Shown: positions 1-8,090 of the stretch, in pieces
Position numbering within the stretch: the first letter of the stretch is position 1
Layout: each line of letters begins with the position of its first letter
Assembly (NCBI GenBank): GCA_023251775.1
Contig: JAHEYC010000036.1
Span: 1-34,134, forward strand
Length of the DNA: 34,134 nucleotides
Source of the DNA: Sphingobacteriaceae bacterium
GTDB taxonomy: Bacteria > Bacteroidota > Bacteroidia > B-17B0 > Aurantibacillaceae
Direction: 5' to 3'
Made by a program: the position numbers and the translations under genes
Notes under the pieces: model-generated
Database searches by the model: none
Told to the model about the DNA's origin: nothing
What the model saw: only the letters and a program-made list of their open reading frames with translations

Positions 1-530
1 ATAATATGGAGATCATTACCATTCCATTAATGGGCGAATTATCGCATAAAGACAGTATGGGAAATGCATCAACTATTACTAATGGAGAAATTCAGGTAAT
101 GAGTGCAGGAACAGGAATTCAACATAGCGAATTCAATAGCGGAAAAACAAAAACAAATTTGTTGCAGATCTGGGTGTTCCCAAAAATGAAAAATGTAAAA
201 CCACGTTACGATCAACAGCGATTAAATGAGGCTGATCGCAAAAATAAATTACAGAATATTCTTTCTCCTGAAAATGGAAAAGGTGTTGTGTGGATCCATC
301 AAGATGCTTGGTTCAATTTAGGAACTTTTGATAAAGATAAAAGCGCCTCGTACAACTTTAATAAATCTACAAGCGGTGTTTATGCGTTTGTAATAAAAGG
401 AAGTTTTAATTTGAGCGGACAAGAACTCAACGAGCGCGATGGTTTTGGAATTTGGGATACAAACGCTTTTGATCTAACGTCTTTAAAAGATGGCTCTGAG
501 ATATTGTTGATGGAAGTGCCGATGAATTAG
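1..530 (+). CDS. Pirin family protein, 5' truncated by the window edge
   Basis: This is a bicupin of the pirin/YhhW family, some members of which have quercetin 2,3-dioxygenase activity. The reading frame is open from base 3, and an in-frame ATG lies at 6. The first visible residues (MEIITIPLMGELSHKDSMGN) match the middle of the N-terminal cupin, so the true start lies upstream and the ATG is internal. The visible GIQHSE motif supplies the later metal-binding His and Glu of the cupin. The two earlier His residues of the family would lie off the window. The C-terminal cupin follows and ends with LLMEVPMN at a normal family C-terminus. The gene converges on purF, and a palindromic repeat separates them. 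Substrate and cellular role cannot be told from sequence. Family assignment is firm. Confidence 0.88.
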   Translation, partial: NMEIITIPLMGELSHKDSMGNASTITNGEIQVMSAGTGIQHSEFNSGKTKTNLLQIWVFPKMKNVKPRYDQQRLNEADRKNKLQNILSPENGKGVVWIHQDAWFNLGTFDKDKSASYNFNKSTSGVYAFVIKGSFNLSGQELNERDGFGIWDTNAFDLTSLKDGSEILLMEVPMN

Positions 531-535
531 AGGCA

Positions 536-622
536 TTAACCACGAAAGGCACGAAAATCTTACACGAAAATCACGAAAATTTTGTGTATTTCGTGTCAAT
601 GTTTCGTGTTTTTCGTGGTAAA
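536..622. repeat. Palindromic intergenic repeat of the 'CACGAAA' type
   Basis: The gap between the convergent pirin and purF genes is almost entirely an imperfect palindrome made of repeated CACGAAA words. The left arm begins TTAACCACGAAAGGCACG and the right arm ends TTTCGTGTTTTTCGTGGTAA. The outer arms pair over about 18 bases with a few mismatches, and inner CACGAAA/TTTCGTG copies can also pair. An A-run follows on the plus strand, so it does not have the T-tract of a classical terminator for pirin. It may still stop or stabilise transcripts from both sides. Confidence 0.75.
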
Positions 623-632
623 AAAAGGGAGA

Positions 633-2531
633 TCAATACGCTCTTACATTCTTACCTTCCATATAATTCACAAAGGCGCGATTAGAAACGCGAATGCCGC
701 CCGGAGTTGGATATTTACCTGTAAAATACCAATCGCCTAAATTATTGGGACACGATTGATGCAAACCTTCTATACTTTGGTAAATTAGTTTTAATTCGGC
801 TTTTAATCCCTTTGGTTTTATAAGTTCAGCTATTTTATCCGAAATTTCGTCGGGTGTAAATTGTGCATATAATTCACGCACAACATTTACTTGTTCCTCT
901 TTTGGTTTTTCAAGTTCTGCTTTAGCTTTTTCGTAAACATCGTCGATCAAATTCTCCTTATGTTTTTGTTTTAATAAAGAAACGCAAGCTTCAAACGCCG
1001 TAAAACGTCCCAACACCGCCATATCAATACCATAACAATCGGGATAACGAATTTGCGGCGCCGAACTCACCACAATTATTTTCTTTGGATTCAAGCGATC
1101 TAAAATGGAAAGGATGCTTTGTTTTAATGTGGTGCCGCGCACAATACTATCATCAACTATCACTAAATTATCTACGCCTTTTTTTACGGTTTGATATGTA
1201 ATATCATAAACCAAATTCACTAAACTATCGCGCGTTTCATCGGCTGTAATAAATGTACGTTGCTTCGCATCCTTTAAAATTACCTTGTGAATTCGCGGAT
1301 GCATGTCCAATATTTTTTTTAATTCTACATCCGATAAATTTTTATTCTTACTGATGCGATCCAATTTTACCTTATCACAATATCTGTGTAAACCATCTAT
1401 CAATCCGCCAAAAGCAACCTCAGCGGTATTTGGAATATAACTAAAAACGGTATTCTCCAGATCATGATCAATGGCGTTCAACACCGAATCCACTAAGTTT
1501 TTACCCAATGCATTTCGCTCTTTATAAATATCTGCATCGTTACCTCTGCTAAAATAAATACGTTCGAACGAACAGGCTTTTCTTTCGAGTGGTTCTATAA
1601 TTTCTTCTTCACTAAACGTGCCATCTTTTTTTACAATTACCGCATGTCCGGGTTTTAATTCCTGCACTTTTTCGAACGCAACATTTAAAACAGTTTGTAT
1701 CACCGGGCGCTCGCTTGCTACCACAACTATCTCTTCATCTTTATAATAAAATGCAGGTCGTATACCATTGGGATCCCTCAAAACAAAGGCATCGCCGTGA
1801 CCCATCAATCCGCACATCACATAACCACCATCCCATTTTTTGCTGCTTTCTTTTAAAATGGAAGTAACATTAATATTATCTTGAATGAGTTTACTTATTT
1901 CTTCGTTATCGTCGGTTTGCTCTTTGAATTGACGAAATAATTTATCATTTTCTTTATCTAAAAAATGACCGATCTTCTCTAGAACAGTTACCGTATCTGC
2001 TTTTTCGCGGGGGTGCTGACCAAGTTCTACCAATTGTTGAAACAACTCCTCTACATTCGTAAGATTAAAATTACCTGCTAAGGCCAGATTTCGACTCTTC
2101 CAATTATTCTGTTTACGAAAGGGGTGACAGCTATGAACGGTGTTTTTTCCGAAAGTTCCATAGCGTAAATGACCTAAAATAAGCTCTCCTAAAAATGGGA
2201 TATTTTCTTTTTGCCAATCGGCACTTTTATAGGCATCGGGATGCATTAAAGAGGCGTTCACAAAAAGGTCATTTATTTGCCCGAAAATATCCTGAACCGC
2301 TTTATGTTCAATGGATCTAAGACGATCGATATAAGTGGTCCCGGGCTCTGTATCCAGCTTAACTGTAGCAATTCCGGCCCCATCCTGCCCTCGGTTGATC
2401 ATTTTTTCCATGATCTGGTACATTTTATGCAAACCGTAGCGCGCCGAACCGTACTTTTCCTTGTAGTAACCATGCGGTTTTAAGAGCCTTATAAAAGCTA
2501 CTCCGCATTCGTGTTTGATCACTTCGCTCAT
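633..2531 (-). CDS. purF: Amidophosphoribosyltransferase (long Bacteroidota form)
   Basis: This class II glutamine amidotransferase (Ntn hydrolase) is fused to a phosphoribosyltransferase; the family carries out the first committed step of purine synthesis (PRPP + Gln to phosphoribosylamine). Starting at ATG 2531 the protein is 632 aa and opens MSEVIKHECGVAF. Cys9 is the expected N-terminal nucleophile after removal of an 8-residue propeptide. NRGQDGAG and GHLRYGTFG are the glutaminase-domain signatures, and LVIVDDSIVRGTT (about residues 452-464) is the PRPP-binding loop. The frame continues upstream to a GTG at 2552. I reject that start because a TAnnTTTG box (TACCTTTG) overlaps it and family members begin at MSE. 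At about 630 aa it is longer than the usual 460-500 aa PurF, as in a form seen in many Bacteroidota. Whether it is the only PurF in the genome cannot be seen. Confidence 0.9.
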   Translation of the reverse strand: MSEVIKHECGVAFIRLLKPHGYYKEKYGSARYGLHKMYQIMEKMINRGQDGAGIATVKLDTEPGTTYIDRLRSIEHKAVQDIFGQINDLFVNASLMHPDAYKSADWQKENIPFLGELILGHLRYGTFGKNTVHSCHPFRKQNNWKSRNLALAGNFNLTNVEELFQQLVELGQHPREKADTVTVLEKIGHFLDKENDKLFRQFKEQTDDNEEISKLIQDNINVTSILKESSKKWDGGYVMCGLMGHGDAFVLRDPNGIRPAFYYKDEEIVVVASERPVIQTVLNVAFEKVQELKPGHAVIVKKDGTFSEEEIIEPLERKACSFERIYFSRGNDADIYKERNALGKNLVDSVLNAIDHDLENTVFSYIPNTAEVAFGGLIDGLHRYCDKVKLDRISKNKNLSDVELKKILDMHPRIHKVILKDAKQRTFITADETRDSLVNLVYDITYQTVKKGVDNLVIVDDSIVRGTTLKQSILSILDRLNPKKIIVVSSAPQIRYPDCYGIDMAVLGRFTAFEACVSLLKQKHKENLIDDVYEKAKAELEKPKEEQVNVVRELYAQFTPDEISDKIAELIKPKGLKAELKLIYQSIEGLHQSCPNNLGDWYFTGKYPTPGGIRVSNRAFVNYMEGKNVRAY

Positions 2532-2551
2532 CTCGGAAATTAAGGAAAACA

Positions 2552-2559
2552 CAAAGGTA
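2552..2559 (-). promoter_or_regulatory. Candidate -7 box of purF (TACCTTTG)
   Basis: Read on the minus strand this is TACCTTTG, a full match to the Bacteroidota sigma factor -7 consensus TAnnTTTG, 20 bases upstream of the ATG at 2531. No good TTG -33 element lies at the expected spacing. It supports the ATG at 2531 over the upstream GTG. Confidence 0.45.
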
Positions 2560-2621
2560 CTACATAAATAATTGAATTAACAGGTAATATTTAACAAAAA
2601 TGGCCCCAAACCCAACTTTTC

Positions 2622-2653
2622 TTTGGGTTTTAGCGTATGGGTTAGTATATTTG
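2622..2653 (+). promoter_or_regulatory. Promoter of the CotH-like gene
   Basis: TTTG (2622-2625) and TATATTTG (2646-2653) are spaced by exactly 20 bases. This fits the Bacteroidota promoter consensus TTTG-N19-21-TAnnTTTG. The box ends 23 bases before the ATG at 2677. The -33 element lies inside the right arm of an 8-bp inverted repeat (AAACCCAA 2608-2615, TTGGGTTT 2623-2630), which could be a regulator site. Confidence 0.6.
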
Positions 2654-2676
2654 AATTGATTTATTTTAACATCTAA

Positions 2677-5514
2677 ATGTTTATGCAAATGCTAAAACTT
2701 AAACGGGCCTATATTATCCTGGTTTTACTGTCAACTTTTTGTACAAAACTCACTTATTCTCAGTCAGCTGTTGCTATTTGCTTAAACGAATATCAGGTTA
2801 CAAATACTACGAATTCTAATCTTGATAATTACTTTAAACCATCAGATTGGATAGAGCTTTACAATAACTTCACTGCAACTGTAAGTTTAGCCGGTTATTA
2901 CTTGAGTAACGATCGTTTTAATTTAAAGAAATGGCAATTCCCTTCTTCGTTCACCATGACACCCGGAATGTATTCTATTGTTTGGATGAGTGGACGAAAC
3001 GAAACTAAGATCATAAATGGTTTGCATCATATGCATACAAATTTTACCATTGATCAATGTAAAAATCAATGGATCATTTTAACCGCACCAAATGGTGTTG
3101 TGCGCGATTCTATATTTGTACAAAAAACCCAAGAGAATCATACACGCGGTCGTTTAAATTCTCCTACCTCCGATTATGTTACGGTTGGTGTTACAGGATG
3201 GAGAGTTTACACAAGTCCAACATTCTCTACAGTAAATAATCTTACACCTTATAAGGATTATTGTCCAACCCCATTATTCACAGAGGCTCCCGGAATTAAC
3301 GCGGTAACATCGCCAACCTTCGAGATGTATCATACATTTTTTAGCATCCCAATTGATACATCCTGTTATAATATTTGGTTCACTACCGATGGATCTTATC
3401 CATATCCTAATTGTCCAAACTCTTCGGGACAGGTCAATGCGAATTCACAGCAATATGTTGATCCGGCCACACCGCTTTTGGTTCCGCCTGCATTTTTGAT
3501 CATGTACCGCGCTGTTACTTGGCCTAAATCAACGTTTACCGTTGTGCCAGCAACTCAGCCAACGTATTGCGAGTTAAATTATTTACCAAGTTTTTGCGAG
3601 ACCAATACTTATTTCTGCGAACCCGGTGCATTGCAAACCGATTTCTCAAATAAATTCGGGGTCTTATCTTTAGCTATCGATCAGGGCGCTGTGGCACCTC
3701 CGGTTCCTCTTCTGTGGTTCGCCGTAGGAGTGCCCGCGCAAACAATTCATGCAGAGTATTACGAACTTCAATCACCGGGCAAAAATCGTTTTGTTACCGA
3801 AGGTTATGCTTCCATGTCGAAACCCATAAACGAAACTTGGATCACACCACAAAAGGGATTCAATATTAGTATTGATGATAGGCGCGGCTTTGGTTGTAAT
3901 TTTGAGAATCAAATATTCAATGTTCCCGAATTGGGCGTGAGTACGCGTACTCTTTTTTCATCCTTAGATGTTTATGGTGGCGACTTTGAATCTCATTCCG
4001 GTAATAATCCTTGCGGTACGGGAACAGGTTTGCGAGATGTATTCGTACAAACACTAGCGGCCAAAAATAATTTAAAAGTAAATCCATTGCATTATAAACC
4101 TATTGCCGTATTCGTTAATGCACGTTATATGGGTACGTATAATTTTAAAGAAGTTTTTGACGTGGATTACGAAGCGTTCTACAATCAGCAAACTACAAAA
4201 GATAAAACAACCATGTTGTTCTATCACAATGGCGAAGGTTCTGTACAAACGCATACATCAACCAATAACTGGAAAGGGTCGCCAACAAGTGATCTTTACA
4301 CATTTGCTGCTACCTATCCATTTAATGCACCAACATTAAATCCACCGAATCAATATTACAATACACTAAAAACGCGTATGGATATTCCCAACTTTATTGA
4401 TTGGAATATTTTGAACAGTTATATGCAAAACGGTAATATTTATAATTATGATATTGCCATGGCTAAAGGTTCTAATACCTTAACAAGTGGAGGAAGATGG
4501 CATCATTACCTTTGGAACATGCCTTCGATCTTGCAATTTACTTGTACGATATTAAATAGCGCGTATAATATTCCTTATTCAAGTCCTTGTGCTATTGGTT
4601 CACCAAGTTATGCCTTGAGTCCGAATGCTTATAACGGACAAGGTATCATCTTCAATAATTTGATGAATAAAAATGGTGGTAATGCTGAGTTCCGCAGAGA
4701 TTATATCATGCGTTACCAAGATCTATTAAACGGTCCTTTGCGTTGTACCGAAATACTAAATCATTGGAACACGATCAATAATTTATATCGCAACGAATAT
4801 AAAAAACACGAAGATCCGGGAACAACACCTTTACCGGGAGCATTTGTAACAGCTACTGACGCATGGGATTCAAATATGGCGGTATTAAAACGTGCTATCG
4901 ACGGTCGTTGTAAATTTATGGCTACTGCATTCAATACCGTAAGCTGTTATGGCTTGGTTGGTCCTTACGATCTTTACGTTAATGTTCGTCCAACCGGAGC
5001 AGGATCTGTGAAATTAAATACAACCAAATTACCTTATTATGTTTGGTCGGGTAAATATTTTATTGGTGGAATGGGCTTTAAAGCGTATCCAAGCGATACA
5101 AGTTTTGTGTTCGATCATTGGGAATTACAGAATCATGTGGAGACAAATAACCGTCCTTTAAGTTTAGATTCAATTGGTATTAACTTTGGAAATCCTTTAG
5201 GAGATAGCGTAGTTGCCGTATTCACCGATAGAAAAGAAGAAGCTGCATTACCTTCCGGTTTCTCACCAAATGGTGATGGGAAGAATGATGTGTTTGGTAT
5301 TTTGGGAAGCGGTAGGTATTCGCATAATTTTGAGTTCCGAATATGGAATAGATGGGGACAAGAAGTGTTTAGAAGTACCGATCCAACAGTTGGATGGGAT
5401 GGGAACTTTAATGGCGCACAAGCGCAAACGGGCGTGTATGCTTACCATATAACGTTCAACAATGTATTCAACGAACCAAAACAGTATAAAGGCAACGTCA
5501 CATTAGTCAGATAA
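2677..5514 (+). CDS. Secreted LTD/CotH-like protein with T9SS type B sorting domain
   Basis: This is a large surface or extracellular protein, 945 aa. A signal peptide covers residues 1-28 (hydrophobic IILVLLSTF, cleavage near TYS|QS). Residues about 30-165 resemble a lamin-tail domain (NEYQVTN, SDWIELYN). Residues about 220-300 resemble a chitobiase C-terminal module (IWFTTDGSYPYP). Residues about 355-770 resemble the CotH kinase-like domain (TPQKGFNISIDD, RYQDLLNGPLRCTEILNHW). The C-terminus from residue 858 (LPSGFSPNGDGKNDVF, IWNRWGQEVF, TGVYAY) is a gliding-motility-type T9SS type B sorting domain. CotH proteins are atypical kinases, but here the usual WDMD-like motif reads WNMP (613-616), so activity is doubtful. 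Three nearby Mets (1, 3 and 5) leave the start slightly uncertain. A PorP/SprF gene follows after 18 bases, as is common for type B cargo. Confidence 0.85.
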   Translation: MFMQMLKLKRAYIILVLLSTFCTKLTYSQSAVAICLNEYQVTNTTNSNLDNYFKPSDWIELYNNFTATVSLAGYYLSNDRFNLKKWQFPSSFTMTPGMYSIVWMSGRNETKIINGLHHMHTNFTIDQCKNQWIILTAPNGVVRDSIFVQKTQENHTRGRLNSPTSDYVTVGVTGWRVYTSPTFSTVNNLTPYKDYCPTPLFTEAPGINAVTSPTFEMYHTFFSIPIDTSCYNIWFTTDGSYPYPNCPNSSGQVNANSQQYVDPATPLLVPPAFLIMYRAVTWPKSTFTVVPATQPTYCELNYLPSFCETNTYFCEPGALQTDFSNKFGVLSLAIDQGAVAPPVPLLWFAVGVPAQTIHAEYYELQSPGKNRFVTEGYASMSKPINETWITPQKGFNISIDDRRGFGCNFENQIFNVPELGVSTRTLFSSLDVYGGDFESHSGNNPCGTGTGLRDVFVQTLAAKNNLKVNPLHYKPIAVFVNARYMGTYNFKEVFDVDYEAFYNQQTTKDKTTMLFYHNGEGSVQTHTSTNNWKGSPTSDLYTFAATYPFNAPTLNPPNQYYNTLKTRMDIPNFIDWNILNSYMQNGNIYNYDIAMAKGSNTLTSGGRWHHYLWNMPSILQFTCTILNSAYNIPYSSPCAIGSPSYALSPNAYNGQGIIFNNLMNKNGGNAEFRRDYIMRYQDLLNGPLRCTEILNHWNTINNLYRNEYKKHEDPGTTPLPGAFVTATDAWDSNMAVLKRAIDGRCKFMATAFNTVSCYGLVGPYDLYVNVRPTGAGSVKLNTTKLPYYVWSGKYFIGGMGFKAYPSDTSFVFDHWELQNHVETNNRPLSLDSIGINFGNPLGDSVVAVFTDRKEEAALPSGFSPNGDGKNDVFGILGSGRYSHNFEFRIWNRWGQEVFRSTDPTVGWDGNFNGAQAQTGVYAYHITFNNVFNEPKQYKGNVTLVR

Positions 5515-5532
5515 AGTTCTAAAAGAGGAATT

Positions 5533-6612
5533 ATGAAAAATTTGAGGATCATATTAGTAGTTTTTGTTTTAACGTGTGCTGTGCCAACGAAAGCGCAAGA
5601 CATTCACTTCTCGCAAGTAAGTGAAGCGCCACTTTTGTTAAACCCTGCCAATACAGGTTTTTTCCCGGGGTATTTCAGAGCCATTGTTAACTATCGTAAT
5701 CAGTGGGCATCAATGGGTCAGGCATTTAAAACCGTTAATCTTTCGGTAGATGCAGGTTTGTTTAAAAGCAAGAGAAGAAAAGCTTTTTTAGGTTTGGGAT
5801 TCGTATTATATCAAGATAAGGCAGGTTCAGCAAAAATAACAAGAACTCACGCCATGGTTAATTTGAGCGGACTTGTAAAACTGAGTAAAAAGAGTGTTCT
5901 GTGTGCGGGTTTATATGGAGGTGCTATTGGGAATACAGCAAATTACAGCAGTCTTACTTATGCATCACAGTTTGATGGCAATGCGATCATACCTGCTGCA
6001 CCAAGCGGTGAAAATGCCGTGTTCCGTAATTTCACAACAACCGATCTCGGAATGGGTGTAGCTTATGAATTAAGCAAGGTGATAATTGATACAGATCATG
6101 ATGATGTAACAAAACTAAGAATTGGTTTGGCAGCTTACCATGTGAACAAACCAAAACAAGAATTTTCGGCGGGTGCTGTGTACCGTTTACCTGTGAGATA
6201 TGTATTATCGTTATTCTCTAATATTGATTTTGAAGATACACGCTTTACATTGACCCCAACATTTATATTACAAAAACAAGGTAAAAAAGATAAATCGATC
6301 CCGGCTGATTATAGGATCCGCGGAGCTTACGAATTTGTTACCGGAAGTTATTTAAAAGTACGTTTGGCAACCGGGACCAAAACTACCGGCGAAAAGACCC
6401 AAAATGCTTTAGGATTTGGATTATTTTACCGTTCAAAAGATGCTTTGATACCAAAATTAATACTTGAACTCGGTGATTATGCAATTGGTATGTCGTACGA
6501 TGTAAATATCTCGGGTTATAAAACAGCCAGTAAGTCAAATGGTGGTTTTGAGATATCATTACGTTATAACAGACTTGCTAATTCGTTGTTTGATACACGC
6601 AGTGAGTTTTAA
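5533..6612 (+). CDS. PorP/SprF family type IX secretion outer-membrane protein
   Basis: The protein is 359 aa with a signal peptide (cleavage after TKA, before QDIHFSQ). The family's N-terminal signature follows: QDIHFSQVSEAPLLLNPANTG. The rest alternates polar and aromatic residues as in an outer-membrane beta-barrel. In the family, PorP/SprF proteins attach or help secrete proteins with type B sorting domains at the cell surface. The gene lies 18 bases after the CotH-like type B protein on the same strand, probably in one transcript, so it is very likely that protein's dedicated partner. Length is normal, and no damage is seen. Confidence 0.88.
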   Translation: MKNLRIILVVFVLTCAVPTKAQDIHFSQVSEAPLLLNPANTGFFPGYFRAIVNYRNQWASMGQAFKTVNLSVDAGLFKSKRRKAFLGLGFVLYQDKAGSAKITRTHAMVNLSGLVKLSKKSVLCAGLYGGAIGNTANYSSLTYASQFDGNAIIPAAPSGENAVFRNFTTTDLGMGVAYELSKVIIDTDHDDVTKLRIGLAAYHVNKPKQEFSAGAVYRLPVRYVLSLFSNIDFEDTRFTLTPTFILQKQGKKDKSIPADYRIRGAYEFVTGSYLKVRLATGTKTTGEKTQNALGFGLFYRSKDALIPKLILELGDYAIGMSYDVNISGYKTASKSNGGFEISLRYNRLANSLFDTRSEF

Positions 6613-6658
6613 TAAGCTTAAATTAGTTTTTTTAATACCTTTAAATTAAAACATTCCG

Positions 6659-6874
6659 ATGAAAAAAATAATATTTGCTCTATCAATAGTTGGGTTAACC
6701 TCAACATCTTGTCTCAAAAAACATACTTGTCAATGTTTTGATAGTACCGGTTTTTCACCCGGCCCTTCGTCGCTAACAACTTCAAGCAAATCTGAAAGAG
6801 AACAGTTCAAATCAGACTGTGAAAAAGCCGACAAAGCTCAAAAAACTGCCGGTGGTCATTGTGACTATAATTAA
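6659..6874 (+). CDS. Small cysteine-rich lipoprotein
   Basis: A 71-aa protein with a type II signal peptide: MKK, a hydrophobic stretch, then the lipobox TSTSC with Cys18 as the lipidation site. The mature part is about 54 residues, with four further Cys (in HTCQCF, KSDCEK and GGHCDYN) and many Lys/Glu/Ser. It follows the porP-like gene by 46 bases and may belong to the same transcript. A weak TAnnTTTG-like sequence (TACCTTTA, 6636-6643) lies 15 bases upstream of the ATG. I do not recognise a named family. Confidence 0.65.
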   Translation: MKKIIFALSIVGLTSTSCLKKHTCQCFDSTGFSPGPSSLTTSSKSEREQFKSDCEKADKAQKTAGGHCDYN

Positions 6875-6980
6875 TTCGATCAAACTCTTCCAGATCAAAA
6901 GCCTATTTACTCGTTTACTCCAGCTTGAAAACGATCAAATTCGGCGTTCACACTTTAATTTTATTTATCTTTAGAGCTCA

Positions 6981-8021
6981 ATGAAACGCTCATCGCTTAT
7001 TACCATTGTTGTACTGATCGCTCTTATCATCGGCTCTATTCTTATTTTCAAGAAGAAAGGTGGTTCAGGAACGTTAGATGAGGATGCGCGTAATTTTAAA
7101 GTAAAAGACACCGCCTCCATTACCAAAATTTTTATGGCCGATAAGAACGGTAAACAATGTACCGTTGTTAGAACACCAAAAGGCTGGATGGTGAACGATA
7201 AATTTTATGTGCGTGCGGATGCTATTCTTACCCTTTTAGAAACCATTAAGAACGTTGAGGTAAAACATCCTGTTGGCAAGGCAGCTAAAGAAGTAGCGCT
7301 AAAAGTATTGGCTTATAAAGCCATTAAAGTTGAGATCTATGCCAAGGATGAACTCATAAAACAATATTACGTTGGGCACGAAACTGCCGATGGTGAAGGA
7401 ACTCACATGCTTCTTACAGATATAGAAAGCGGTGAGAATTATCCCGATCCTTTTATTGTATTTATTCCCGGCTTCAATGGCTATTTGAATACACGGTATA
7501 TTGTTGAAGAAAAATTTTGGCGCAATTTATCGGTCATCAATTTTTCGCCTGATCAATTAAAACGAATTGAGTACTCAAACATGGTGAAACCGGATTCTTC
7601 TTTTGTAATTGATGTGATCAACACAAAGAAATTTGAATTGAGCGATCCTAAAGGACAAAAATTGCCCTTTGATGAATTGAATATGAAACAATACCTCGCG
7701 TATTTTTTGAACCTTAATTGTGAGGCCATTTTTACCGATACAGATAAACCAACACGTGATTCGCTCATCAAAAAAGGTAAGTATTTTGCTAGTTTTACAA
7801 TAACCGACAAACAAGATAAAAAGCACGATTATTTTTTCTATTTCAAATCTCCTCCATCAAAACGTAATATAGAATATGGCATTCGCTACAAGTACGATCC
7901 CGACAGGTTTTTTGTGAATTTCGACGAGAAAAAAGAATGGGCTGTCATTCAGTACTTCGTATTTGGTAAATTGTTCATTACTACCGAGTATTTCAAGCCT
8001 TCTGTGCCTGTTAAAAAGTAG
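6981..8021 (+). CDS. Membrane-anchored DUF4340-like protein
   Basis: A 346-aa protein with one N-terminal membrane anchor (residues about 6-23, ITIVVLIALIIGSILIF) followed by KKK. The rest should therefore be periplasmic. The N-terminal half (TASITKIFMADKNGKQCTVVRTPKGWMVND, given in part) resembles DUF4340, a beta-rich repeat domain often found beside gliding/ABC-type GldG proteins. A TATCTTTA sequence at 6966-6973 is a poor match to the -7 consensus and very close to the ATG at 6981. The gene ends 69 bases before dnaN on the same strand, and they may be co-transcribed. The molecular function is unknown. Confidence 0.7.
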   Translation: MKRSSLITIVVLIALIIGSILIFKKKGGSGTLDEDARNFKVKDTASITKIFMADKNGKQCTVVRTPKGWMVNDKFYVRADAILTLLETIKNVEVKHPVGKAAKEVALKVLAYKAIKVEIYAKDELIKQYYVGHETADGEGTHMLLTDIESGENYPDPFIVFIPGFNGYLNTRYIVEEKFWRNLSVINFSPDQLKRIEYSNMVKPDSSFVIDVINTKKFELSDPKGQKLPFDELNMKQYLAYFLNLNCEAIFTDTDKPTRDSLIKKGKYFASFTITDKQDKKHDYFFYFKSPPSKRNIEYGIRYKYDPDRFFVNFDEKKEWAVIQYFVFGKLFITTEYFKPSVPVKK

Positions 8022-8090
8022 CTTAAAACTATCGCCGGTATAAAACCCCCAATTATGCGGTAAGCTTAATTTTGTTACAAAATAAGCGAT

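Noticed and set aside
2531-2552. GTG start for purF, adding seven residues
   Set aside because: The -7 box TACCTTTG overlaps the GTG, family members start at MSE, and the ATG at 2531 gives the expected short propeptide before Cys9.
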